Assembly: GCA_044225825.1 (NCBI GenBank)
Contig: JBGAIB010000003.1
Span: 124,001-188,000, forward strand
DNA: 64,000 bases
From: Bog-950 sp044225825
GTDB taxonomy: Bacteria > Bacteroidota > Bacteroidia > Chitinophagales > LD1
Direction of reading: 5' to 3'
The first letter of the stretch is position 1. Each line of letters opens with the position of its first letter. Below the pieces are notes generated by a model that did no database searches, had not been told where the DNA came from, and saw nothing but the letters and a program-made list of their open reading frames with translations. Position numbers and translations under genes: made by a program. Shown here piece after piece: positions 17,980 to 26,098 of this stretch.

Positions 17980-19689
17980 TTATTGTTTAATAAACCTGCG
18001 TGTGGTAATGGTTTTGGTTTGTTTATCGGTTAGCTGCAACAGATACGTGCCTGCTGCAAAAGCTGCTAAATCGATGCCATTACTTAACTCAGGCTGTGGT
18101 AACATTAAAAGCGTACGGCCCGCGAGGTCGCAAATGCGTACATAATATACTTGGGTGCCAGTGTTATCCATACGGATATACAGGCGGTTAGTAGCAGGGT
18201 TGGGATAGAGGGTAAAGCCGGTGGAGGGCAATTCCTTTACCTCGTTTGGTGCGGCATCATCCGTAACCACAAACTGGCCCATCATGCCTTCGTCCTCGTG
18301 CAGGGCAATGTGGCAATGATACATAAAGGGGTGCGTGCTATCGGCATAGTCATCGAACTTAGCGATAAAGCGCACGGTTTCGCCGCCCTTTACCAGCACT
18401 ACATCTTTCCAGCCCGCTTGTTCAGCCGGTGGTGCAGCACCGTTGATGGTAAGGATGTGGAACTCTACATCGTGAATATGGAAGGGATGCGCAAATACAG
18501 AAGTGCTTTTCAATTCCCATATCTCGGTATTGTTGAGCGGTACGCGGTGACTGATATAATTTATATCGAACAGTTTGTGCTCGAGCACAAAAGCATTGGG
18601 ACCAAGTATGTTTGGCACGCCGGTACTGTCCGTCATGGTAACGGTACGGGTGATGTTAGCGGCAGCTTCTGCCGGAAAGTTATTGGTAACAAGTGCGGAG
18701 GGTATAGTTGTTACTGCATTGGCAGTAGGGGCGCTGATGTTAAGGTGTAATACATTAAAATCCTTTTTACCCAGTGCATTGGCGAAAGGGCCGCCCGGAA
18801 AGTTTTCTCCACCGCCGATGAAGTTGGAAAGCGTGGAGTTGTAGGCTTTGAGGTTTACAGCGGTGCCCGACTGACCGGAGCAATCCACCAGGATCTCGAC
18901 GCGTTCACCGGGAGAAATTAAATAACGTGTTAATGGTACCGGGGCATTTAATAAACCGCCATCGCTGGCTATTACATAAAAGGTGCGGTTATCGCTAAAG
19001 CCTAGATTGTAGGAGCGTTCGATAGCAGCATCCAGAATGCGGAAACGCACTACCTGTGCCGGCACCGAAAGTTGCGGGCTGAGAACGCCATTTACCATCG
19101 ATGAATCGCCGTAAGGCACCACTTTAAACTGATTGGCATTGTCGAAGGAGCGATCGGTTAGTACCAGCGGGATATCATCTACGCCATAGGTACGCGGAAG
19201 TGTCAGCGCTGCTTCCTGCGCATCGCGCACAATAATTAAACCGCCAATGCCCTGTGCAATCTGATCCATGGTCATTTCGTGCAGGTGCGGATGAAACCAG
19301 TATAAGCCTGCGTTGTTGGTTACCTTCCAGTAGGGCTGCCAGGTGCTGCCCGGCGGTATAACCTGGTGCGGGCCGCCATCCATTACTGCAGGCAGGTGCA
19401 TGCCGTGCCAGTGCAGCGTGGTGCTATCGTTCAGGTAGCTGTGCACATTCATGTGCACGGTATCGCCCTGGTTAAAAAACAGGGTAGGCCCCCAAAAGTT
19501 ACTGTTGATGCCGGCTGTAATGGTTTGGTTACCGGGTTTTATCTGCGAAAAGGTATCCTTAATGCTGAGGTTAAATTGTGTACCCGATAGGGTATCAGGT
19601 ATCCACAGATTGTTGTATTGGGCCTTAGGAGTTAGAAAAAGCAGGATGGCTATACACAGCAGCCACGTTCGAAGCATGGTTTTTTGCAT
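17980..19689 (-). CDS. Secreted multicopper oxidase with T9SS type A sorting domain
   Basis: A 569-residue cupredoxin-domain oxidase. All four copper-binding segments are visible: HWHGMH, WFHPHLHE, HPFHIHDVEFH and HCHIALHEDEGMMGQ, the last carrying the type 1 site with a Met axial ligand. A signal peptide (WLLCIAILLFLTPKAQ) starts the protein. The final 80 residues form a type A T9SS sorting domain (FTLYPNPATNRLYI, AGTYLLQL, TRRFIKQ), so the enzyme should be exported across the outer membrane and released or anchored. Family members oxidise Cu(I), phenols or bilirubin-like compounds; the substrate here is unknown. An alternative ATG is 19677. It shares an operon with the thioredoxin-like gene. 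Confidence 0.93.
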   Translation of the reverse strand: MQKTMLRTWLLCIAILLFLTPKAQYNNLWIPDTLSGTQFNLSIKDTFSQIKPGNQTITAGINSNFWGPTLFFNQGDTVHMNVHSYLNDSTTLHWHGMHLPAVMDGGPHQVIPPGSTWQPYWKVTNNAGLYWFHPHLHEMTMDQIAQGIGGLIIVRDAQEAALTLPRTYGVDDIPLVLTDRSFDNANQFKVVPYGDSSMVNGVLSPQLSVPAQVVRFRILDAAIERSYNLGFSDNRTFYVIASDGGLLNAPVPLTRYLISPGERVEILVDCSGQSGTAVNLKAYNSTLSNFIGGGENFPGGPFANALGKKDFNVLHLNISAPTANAVTTIPSALVTNNFPAEAAANITRTVTMTDSTGVPNILGPNAFVLEHKLFDINYISHRVPLNNTEIWELKSTSVFAHPFHIHDVEFHILTINGAAPPAEQAGWKDVVLVKGGETVRFIAKFDDYADSTHPFMYHCHIALHEDEGMMGQFVVTDDAAPNEVKELPSTGFTLYPNPATNRLYIRMDNTGTQVYYVRICDLAGRTLLMLPQPELSNGIDLAAFAAGTYLLQLTDKQTKTITTRRFIKQ

Positions 19690-19753
19690 CGGGAGATTGG
19701 GTTTTAAGCATAGACAACAGCAAGGCTAAAACCCTTCGGTAATATAGGTACAT

Positions 19754-19786
19754 AAAAAAGGCGGGATTTTGTGTCCCGCCTTTTTT
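19754..19786 (-). terminator. Bidirectional intrinsic terminator after the giant SprB-repeat gene
   Basis: GGCGGGA (19760-19766) pairs with TCCCGCC (19774-19780) around a 7-nt loop, flanked by six A and six T, so the stem extends to 13 bp and yields a U tract in either direction. It lies 10 bp past the minus-strand stop at 19796 and separates that gene from the multicopper oxidase operon. Confidence 0.9.
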
Positions 19787-19795
19787 AGATGTTGG

Positions 19796-22700
19796 TTAGC
19801 GCAGCAGCGTTATACTGCCTTTATATTTCTGGTTAATCCCGTTCATAAATGTTACCTCGGCGGTATATACATATACGTTTGCCGGTGCAGGCGCGCCCTT
19901 GTAGTTACCATCCCAACCAATCAGCATGCTGTTGCTGTCGAATACTTTTTCGCCTATGCGGTTAAAGATGCGCCAGGCGATAAACTTCACCTGATCGCCC
20001 AGCGGAAGGTAGATATCGTTCTTTCCATCGGCACCCGGTGTAAAGGCGTTCGGGAAGAAGATTAAACCACCCGGTAAAGAGAACACTATTACGGTATCGG
20101 CATCGCTGCAACCGTGTATATCGGTGTAAAGCAACGCGTAGGTTATAGTATCGGATACCAGTGCGATGTTGTTGGGGCAGTTGCTGCAGGCCAGGTTAGT
20201 GCCGGGGGTCCAGCTATAGGTGCCTGAGTTGTTGTTAGGGTTTGGTGTAATGCTAACAGGCAAGGCAATGTGCTGGCCTTCGTAACCGAATTTATCTTCA
20301 CCCAAATCAACCGTAGGGGTAGGATATACGTTCACCAATACTACATCGCTGGCAGTACAACCTACGGCATTGGTTACAGTAACCATGTAGGTGCCCGATG
20401 TGGTTGGGCTGATCGTTTGTGTGGTTTGGCCGTTGCTCCAGGCATAGCTCACAAAACCGGTACCGGCATCCAGTAAAGCGGAACCGCCTTCGCAGAAGGC
20501 GGTATCGCTGCCCAGGCTTACGGTTAAAGGCAGCGGCTGAATAATGGCACCGGAGGCAGTGCCAGAACAACCACTGGCGTCGGTAGCAGTTACACTATAA
20601 ATATCAGGCGCAAGGTTGGTGATGGTAGCAGTGGTTGCCGTGTTACTCCACAAATAAGTAATTGGGGTGGTGCCGCCGTTTGGTGTGGCGGTAGCGGTGC
20701 CATCGCTGCCGCCATTACAGGTTACGTTAGTGGTGGTAACAGTAATGGTAAGTGTATTGCTGCTTGGCAGTATGGTTGCTACAACGGTATCCTTACATCC
20801 GCCTCCATCGGTAGTGATGATGGTGTAAGAGCCTGCAGCCAAACCCGTGAATGTACCGGATGACTGAGCGGCACCTCCGTTTAAGCTATACGTATAAGGT
20901 GTTACGCCTGCAGTTACTATAGTAACTGCAATAGAAGCGTTGCTTAAACCGCAACTGCCGTTTGTAACGGTTGCGCCGGTTTTAAGCGTGCAGCAAAAAC
21001 CAGAACCTACTACGGCAATACCGGTGCCCTGGCAATTAGCTGCATCGGTAACTGTAAAGTTGTAGGTGCCCGCCGTTAAGCCTGTAGCGGTAACGGTTGT
21101 TTGGCTGTTGCTCCAGTTGTAGGTATAACCGCCTGCGCCGCCCGTGGCATTGATAGTAGCCGTGCCATCACCGGAGCCGGGGCAAGTTTCGTTTACAATG
21201 GTAGATGGATTGATAACCGGTGCATTTGGGTTGCTAAGGCTAAAGCTGGTATCGATGCTGCAGTTTGCATACGCATTATCTGTAATAGTTACCGGATATA
21301 CACCGGCACTTACACTGTTCAGTGAAGAGGTGGTTTGTCCGCCCGCCCAGTTATAACTGTAGTTGCCTGAACCGTTGGTAGCAGTAAGAGCAATGTTGCC
21401 ATCGCTTAATCCGCAGTTAGGCGGCGTGGTAGCTACGCTAACAGTAAAGGTGCAACAGTTGGTTGGTGCTGTAAGCGAGACTGTAGTAGTAGAGGAACAA
21501 CCTGCTGCATCGGTAATACTTACTGTAATGGTACCTGCAGGTAAATTGCCGATGGCCTGCGATATAGGAATAGGCACGGTAAAGGTTTGCGGTGTTCCGC
21601 CACCGGTATCTACGGTAACCTGGTAAGGTGCCTGTCCGCCGCTTAGGCTAACCGTTACTGAACCATCATTACCGGCACAGGTTGGGTTTACCAGGTTGCT
21701 GGTGGTTAAGGTTGGTGCGTTAGGGTTGGTAAGGGTAAAGGTTGTATCGATAGAGCAGTTGGCATAGGCGTTATCGGTTATGGTAACCGGGTAGGTGCCT
21801 GCACCTACGTTGCTGATGCCGGAAGTGGTTTGACCACCACCCCAGCTATAGCCGTAGTTGCCCGAACCGTTGGTGGCGGTTAAAGCAATGCTGCCGTTGG
21901 TAGCACCACAGCCCGGTTGGGTACTTGCTGAGCTAATGGTAAAGGTGCAACAATTAGCAGGTGGTGTTAAGGTGGCTGCATTTACAGCCTGACAACCCGC
22001 GCCATCCAGCACCGTTACGGTTACTGTGCCCGCAGGCAGGTTGCCTACCGTTTGCGATATGGCAAATGGCAGTGTAAAGGTTTGTGGCGTACCGCCGGTA
22101 TCAATAGTAACCTGGTAAGGCGCTGTGCCACCTGCTAAAGTAACGGTAAGCGAGCCATCGCCGCCTGCGCAGGTTGGATTAACCTGATTGCTGAAGGTAA
22201 GTGTTGGGCCACCGCTATTGCTAAGGTTGATGATGGTATCGGCAGAGCAGGTGCTGTTGGATGAATTGGTAACAGTTACCGAATATTGACCACTGCCCAG
22301 GTTGTTTTGTGTTGCCTGGTTAGGCAGGCCGTTGCTCCAGGTATAGTTGTACGTACCCGCAGGTGTTGGCGTAATGGTTATGCTGCCATTGGTTTGGGCA
22401 CAGGTTGGTTGCGTGGTGGTAGCTGCCAGGCTTACGGTGCAACATACCGGACCTGCAGGAACGTTTAAGTGAATGGTATCAATACAGCCACCTGATGTAA
22501 CCGTTAAGATGTAGGTGCCGGGCGCAAGGTTGTTAACCGGGAAGGACGGTATGGCTGTCGTGTTTGCCGGTGTAGCAATTGGGGCGTAGGTCCAGGTGAA
22601 AGTGCCGTTGCCGCCGGTAGCTGTTGCGGAAGTAATGCTGGCATTGTTTTGGCCCTGGCAGGTTTCGGGTGCAGCACTGGCGGCTGTAATGTTAGGCGAT

Positions 22701-25348
22701 GCAGGCGCTGTAATGGTAATAGTTAAAGTGCCTGAGCAATTGTTGGCGTCCTTAGCTGTTACCGTATATGTGCCTGCTGTTAAGTTGCTGGCTGTAGCTG
22801 TTGAGCTAACGTTCGGCGACCAGGTATAGGTATAAGCTCCTGTGCCACCCGAGGCGCTAACCGTAACCGAACCGTTGTTGGTAGAAGGACAAGTTACGTT
22901 TTGCTGACTGCTGACAGTAACAGTAATAGTTGGGCAGGCCGTGCAGGGCTGTAATTGCGCGGCATTGGCAATAGATAAGACCGTACCGGCAGCATCTACT
23001 ACCTGTATAGGATAGGCACTTGGCGGAGCAACGCTGGTACCGGTGGCATACGTAGCCCAGGCAGTAACGTTAACAGCACAACCCGGAGGTACACTGCAAG
23101 GTTGAATGATAGGTGGTGCAGCAGGGAAACAAGCGCTGCAATCCTGTACGGTAGTTTGTTGTTGCCAGGTGTACGGACCTACACCATTTGATGCAGTGAG
23201 GTTGCCGTTGTTTTCGATACATACGCTGAGTGTAGTACAGGGGCTAACCACAATTTGAACAGAGTCGGAGCCGCAGGGCAGGGTGTAGACAATAGTATGT
23301 GTGCCTGCACCGGCCACCGACGGTGAGAACACGCCCGTGCTGGCATTTACACCTGGGCCACTCCATACGCCACCGGGTGTTGAAGGGGTAAGCGTATAAG
23401 GTGCAGCATTGGTACAAAAAGTAGGAGGCTGACAAATATTAGCATCGCAACAAACGATAGCGATGGTGTTACAGGCACCGGCGCTGATTACCTGAACCGA
23501 ACCTGTACGAGCACCAGAGGTGGAGGTGCCTGTAGAACCACAGGCAATGATATCGCCACCGGTAGAGACATGCACATCATACACATTAAAGGTGGTTGCA
23601 TAGGTGGCCAGTTGGTTTAGATTCTGATCGTATTTAACCACCTGGTTTTTAGAGCCCACATAAATATTTCCGCAATCGTCGATATCTAAACCGCTGTTCT
23701 GAACCTGGTTGCTGGCAAAACCACCACCGGGAACGGTGGCTGTACCTATGATAGCGCCGGTTGCGAAATTGCGTTTGTGTAACTGCGAACCTTTGTGTGT
23801 AAAGGCAAATGCACCGTAGGTGCGCAAGGCCATTATGCCGGAGTTATCCTTCCGCCAGTTTTCGCATTTATAGCTAAGCGCATAGCTATTTGGTGCTTTA
23901 AAAATTGCTGATGAAGGAGTAGGGCAAACACTAAAATTTTGTTTGATGAATCCGATAGAATCGTGGGAGAGCCAGTAGTAACGGCCATTACCGGAGGCGG
24001 TAATAGAGCGTACTTCCTGCGTGGGGAATAAGGCGCCGCCGGTTACCTGCAGGCTATTGGTTACGTTGCCGGTAGACATATCCACCTGATAAATAAATGG
24101 CAGCGGAGGCAGGGTGCCACCGGTGCCGCCGATAACCAGTTTAGTTTGATCGCAGTTAAAGCTGATGTTCCAAAATTCGGTAGAACCGAAAATGCCGCCG
24201 GGGCTTGCATTGTTCCATACCAGGGTTCCGCCGGTGCTTATCTTTTGAATTTGTGCTACGGAACCTGCGGTTACATAACTGTTGCCGGCTGCATCTGTTG
24301 CAAAAGTGCCCAGCCATACATTGGACGTGTCGTAGGGTGTGCTGTAGGTCCATTGCAGGGTGCCGGCGGTATTATACTTCAATAGCTGCATGGGCATTAC
24401 ACCACCTATAACATATACATTGCCGGCTGCATCTTTTTCGCATTCCCATACACAATCCCACGCGGTATTAAAGGTTGGCGACTGTACCCAGGGGTCGATT
24501 ACCAGTGTTTTTGTTTTATCGTAGTTGCGGAGGATAAAAGCTACCGTACCATTTTTAACGGTAAACTTTGAGCCCACTGTTGATGACTTGTTATCGCCGT
24601 AGAAGGAGAGTGGTGCTTTTTCAGTTATCTCGCCAAAGCTGGTATGCACTTCCAGGTTGCCTTCTTCGTCCAGTTCCAGTTTGCGGTTTTTTTCGTAAAC
24701 CATTTTAACCTGCGAAGGGTCGGCACCGGGATGTACGATTACTGCATATTTGAATCCGCTTATGTGGTCGTCGAAGGAATACTCCACATCAATGCCCTGG
24801 TAAAGGTTTTTATACACCAGTTTGTGGTAGCCTTTTAAGTTCTCAATGGCATATGCATTCTTTTTATCGGGCGTAGCCAGGCAATAGGTATGTGTGTCGG
24901 TAGCCGTATCGGAAGCTATTAATTGCACATTGGCGTTGGCATCCTTCCAGGTAAAGGCAATAAACTCCTGCGTGAATTCGTATTTCGATTCTTCACCATC
25001 TTTTACTTCTTCGCCATCTTCCTGTTTGAAGCGGCTCATGTATTTTTCTTTTTTCTCGTTTATTTCTTCCTGCCAATTATCGCCGCGTTCTTCGTTGCGG
25101 GTAGTATTGTAGAAATGATAGGTGATACCCTTATCGGTAAAATAGATGTACTTGGAAGATTGTTGAATGGCAAACAACACCTTGCGGTCGGCAGGTTTGT
25201 ATTGCACATCAAACTGTCCTTTGTTTTCGATAAAAACCTTATCGTTGGTTAAGGTGGCGGTCCAGCCGTTGGTTGTAGTGTTTGCGGAACCGGCCTGCAC
25301 TGCATAAGTACAAAGCAGTAGCAATAGCAGTGTAAAATTTTTGGTCAT
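19796..25348 (-). CDS. Giant SprB-repeat surface protein with T9SS type B sorting domain
   Basis: An 1850-residue secreted protein. After the signal peptide (MTKNFTLLLLLLCTYAVQAG) comes an N-terminal domain beginning FIENKGQFD (about 35-290), typical of large Bacteroidota exoproteins, then a propeller-like region (about 290-640) with repeated DAAGNVYVIGG-type strands. A Cys-rich section (640-800) is followed by about ten SprB/PKD-like repeats (800-1650). Last is a CHU_C type B sorting domain (about 1755-1850) with FFPNAFTPGADGKNDIY, FNRIGEKVFDS, WDGNYKG and KGSITLLR. It should be exported by the type IX system; an adhesive role is inferred. Internal repeats are near-identical in places (YANCSIDT occurs twice), hinting at recent duplication. 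It is followed by a strong terminator. Confidence 0.92.
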   Translation of the reverse strand: MTKNFTLLLLLLCTYAVQAGSANTTTNGWTATLTNDKVFIENKGQFDVQYKPADRKVLFAIQQSSKYIYFTDKGITYHFYNTTRNEERGDNWQEEINEKKEKYMSRFKQEDGEEVKDGEESKYEFTQEFIAFTWKDANANVQLIASDTATDTHTYCLATPDKKNAYAIENLKGYHKLVYKNLYQGIDVEYSFDDHISGFKYAVIVHPGADPSQVKMVYEKNRKLELDEEGNLEVHTSFGEITEKAPLSFYGDNKSSTVGSKFTVKNGTVAFILRNYDKTKTLVIDPWVQSPTFNTAWDCVWECEKDAAGNVYVIGGVMPMQLLKYNTAGTLQWTYSTPYDTSNVWLGTFATDAAGNSYVTAGSVAQIQKISTGGTLVWNNASPGGIFGSTEFWNISFNCDQTKLVIGGTGGTLPPLPFIYQVDMSTGNVTNSLQVTGGALFPTQEVRSITASGNGRYYWLSHDSIGFIKQNFSVCPTPSSAIFKAPNSYALSYKCENWRKDNSGIMALRTYGAFAFTHKGSQLHKRNFATGAIIGTATVPGGGFASNQVQNSGLDIDDCGNIYVGSKNQVVKYDQNLNQLATYATTFNVYDVHVSTGGDIIACGSTGTSTSGARTGSVQVISAGACNTIAIVCCDANICQPPTFCTNAAPYTLTPSTPGGVWSGPGVNASTGVFSPSVAGAGTHTIVYTLPCGSDSVQIVVSPCTTLSVCIENNGNLTASNGVGPYTWQQQTTVQDCSACFPAAPPIIQPCSVPPGCAVNVTAWATYATGTSVAPPSAYPIQVVDAAGTVLSIANAAQLQPCTACPTITVTVSSQQNVTCPSTNNGSVTVSASGGTGAYTYTWSPNVSSTATASNLTAGTYTVTAKDANNCSGTLTITITAPASPNITAASAAPETCQGQNNASITSATATGGNGTFTWTYAPIATPANTTAIPSFPVNNLAPGTYILTVTSGGCIDTIHLNVPAGPVCCTVSLAATTTQPTCAQTNGSITITPTPAGTYNYTWSNGLPNQATQNNLGSGQYSVTVTNSSNSTCSADTIINLSNSGGPTLTFSNQVNPTCAGGDGSLTVTLAGGTAPYQVTIDTGGTPQTFTLPFAISQTVGNLPAGTVTVTVLDGAGCQAVNAATLTPPANCCTFTISSASTQPGCGATNGSIALTATNGSGNYGYSWGGGQTTSGISNVGAGTYPVTITDNAYANCSIDTTFTLTNPNAPTLTTSNLVNPTCAGNDGSVTVSLSGGQAPYQVTVDTGGGTPQTFTVPIPISQAIGNLPAGTITVSITDAAGCSSTTTVSLTAPTNCCTFTVSVATTPPNCGLSDGNIALTATNGSGNYSYNWAGGQTTSSLNSVSAGVYPVTITDNAYANCSIDTSFSLSNPNAPVINPSTIVNETCPGSGDGTATINATGGAGGYTYNWSNSQTTVTATGLTAGTYNFTVTDAANCQGTGIAVVGSGFCCTLKTGATVTNGSCGLSNASIAVTIVTAGVTPYTYSLNGGAAQSSGTFTGLAAGSYTIITTDGGGCKDTVVATILPSSNTLTITVTTTNVTCNGGSDGTATATPNGGTTPITYLWSNTATTATITNLAPDIYSVTATDASGCSGTASGAIIQPLPLTVSLGSDTAFCEGGSALLDAGTGFVSYAWSNGQTTQTISPTTSGTYMVTVTNAVGCTASDVVLVNVYPTPTVDLGEDKFGYEGQHIALPVSITPNPNNNSGTYSWTPGTNLACSNCPNNIALVSDTITYALLYTDIHGCSDADTVIVFSLPGGLIFFPNAFTPGADGKNDIYLPLGDQVKFIAWRIFNRIGEKVFDSNSMLIGWDGNYKGAPAPANVYVYTAEVTFMNGINQKYKGSITLLR

Positions 25349-25484
25349 AGGGGGTGCTTGTTTTAACCTCTCAATTCTGCTAAAAATTAAGGGTCCGTGA
25401 AGCTAAAATTAAATTTCTGAAAAAAGCATCACAAGCCTTAATAAATAAGGGTTTGAGCAGGCCAGCCGGTCGCCCTTCAAAGAT

Positions 25485-25492
25485 TATATTTG
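25485..25492 (+). promoter_or_regulatory. Candidate -7 box of the pabA/trpG-like gene
   Basis: TATATTTG exactly matches the Bacteroidota -7 consensus and lies 27 nt before the chosen ATG at 25520. A TTTG at 25452-25455 is too far upstream (29-nt spacer) to be a normal -33 element. Confidence 0.35.
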
Positions 25493-25519
25493 CCCCCTGT
25501 TTTACCGACACGGATGGCC

Positions 25520-26098
25520 ATGATTTTGCTGCTTGACAATTACGACTCCTTTACCTATAACCTGCGGGATTATATTCTGCAACTGGGCTTGCCCTGCCGC
25601 GTGGTGCGTAATGATGAAATGAGCCTGGAGGAAATTGAGCAACTTGATTTTTCGGCAGCAGTCATTTCGCCCGGGCCTCAAACCCCTTCGCAGGCAGGTA
25701 TAACCAATGCCTTTATAGCCCGGTTTCATACTCAAAAACCACTGTTTGGCGTGTGCCTGGGATTACAGGCTATTGGCGAATTTTATGGTGCCCGCCTGGT
25801 AAAAGCTGCCAGGCCCATGCATGGGAAAACCTCGGCAATTACCCATAACAGCCATGCCTTGTTTGCCGGACTGCCGCCGGAAATAGAGGTGATGCGTTAC
25901 CATTCGCTGGTGATAGAAGGGGTAGAAGAAACACCCCTACAGATTATAGCCCACAGCGATAACGAAGTGATGGCTATTGCCCACCCTGATCTGCCGATAG
26001 CAGGAGTGCAGTTTCACCCGGAGAGCATACTGACCCCAGATGGCCTGCAGTTACTGCGCAATTGGTTTGTGTCGGTTGGCTTGTTGCCTACCGGGTAA
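25520..26098 (+). CDS. Class I glutamine amidotransferase (anthranilate / aminodeoxychorismate synthase component II)
   Basis: A 192-residue glutaminase subunit that supplies ammonia to chorismate-using synthases. The catalytic triad is C79 in FGVCLGLQAIG with H166 and E168 in QFHPES; the N-terminus MILLLDNYDSFTYNL is diagnostic for the TrpG/PabA group. TrpG (tryptophan) and PabA (folate) cannot be separated here: no trp or pab genes are adjacent, and the enzyme may serve both. ATG 25520 is chosen because family sequences begin with this strand; ATG 25514 is possible. Its end overlaps the convergent hydrolase gene by 11 bp. Confidence 0.92.
   Translation: MILLLDNYDSFTYNLRDYILQLGLPCRVVRNDEMSLEEIEQLDFSAAVISPGPQTPSQAGITNAFIARFHTQKPLFGVCLGLQAIGEFYGARLVKAARPMHGKTSAITHNSHALFAGLPPEIEVMRYHSLVIEGVEETPLQIIAHSDNEVMAIAHPDLPIAGVQFHPESILTPDGLQLLRNWFVSVGLLPTG

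Noticed and set aside
18151..18750. 199-codon plus-strand frame opposite the multicopper oxidase
   Set aside because: It is the shadow of a gene with four copper-binding motifs.
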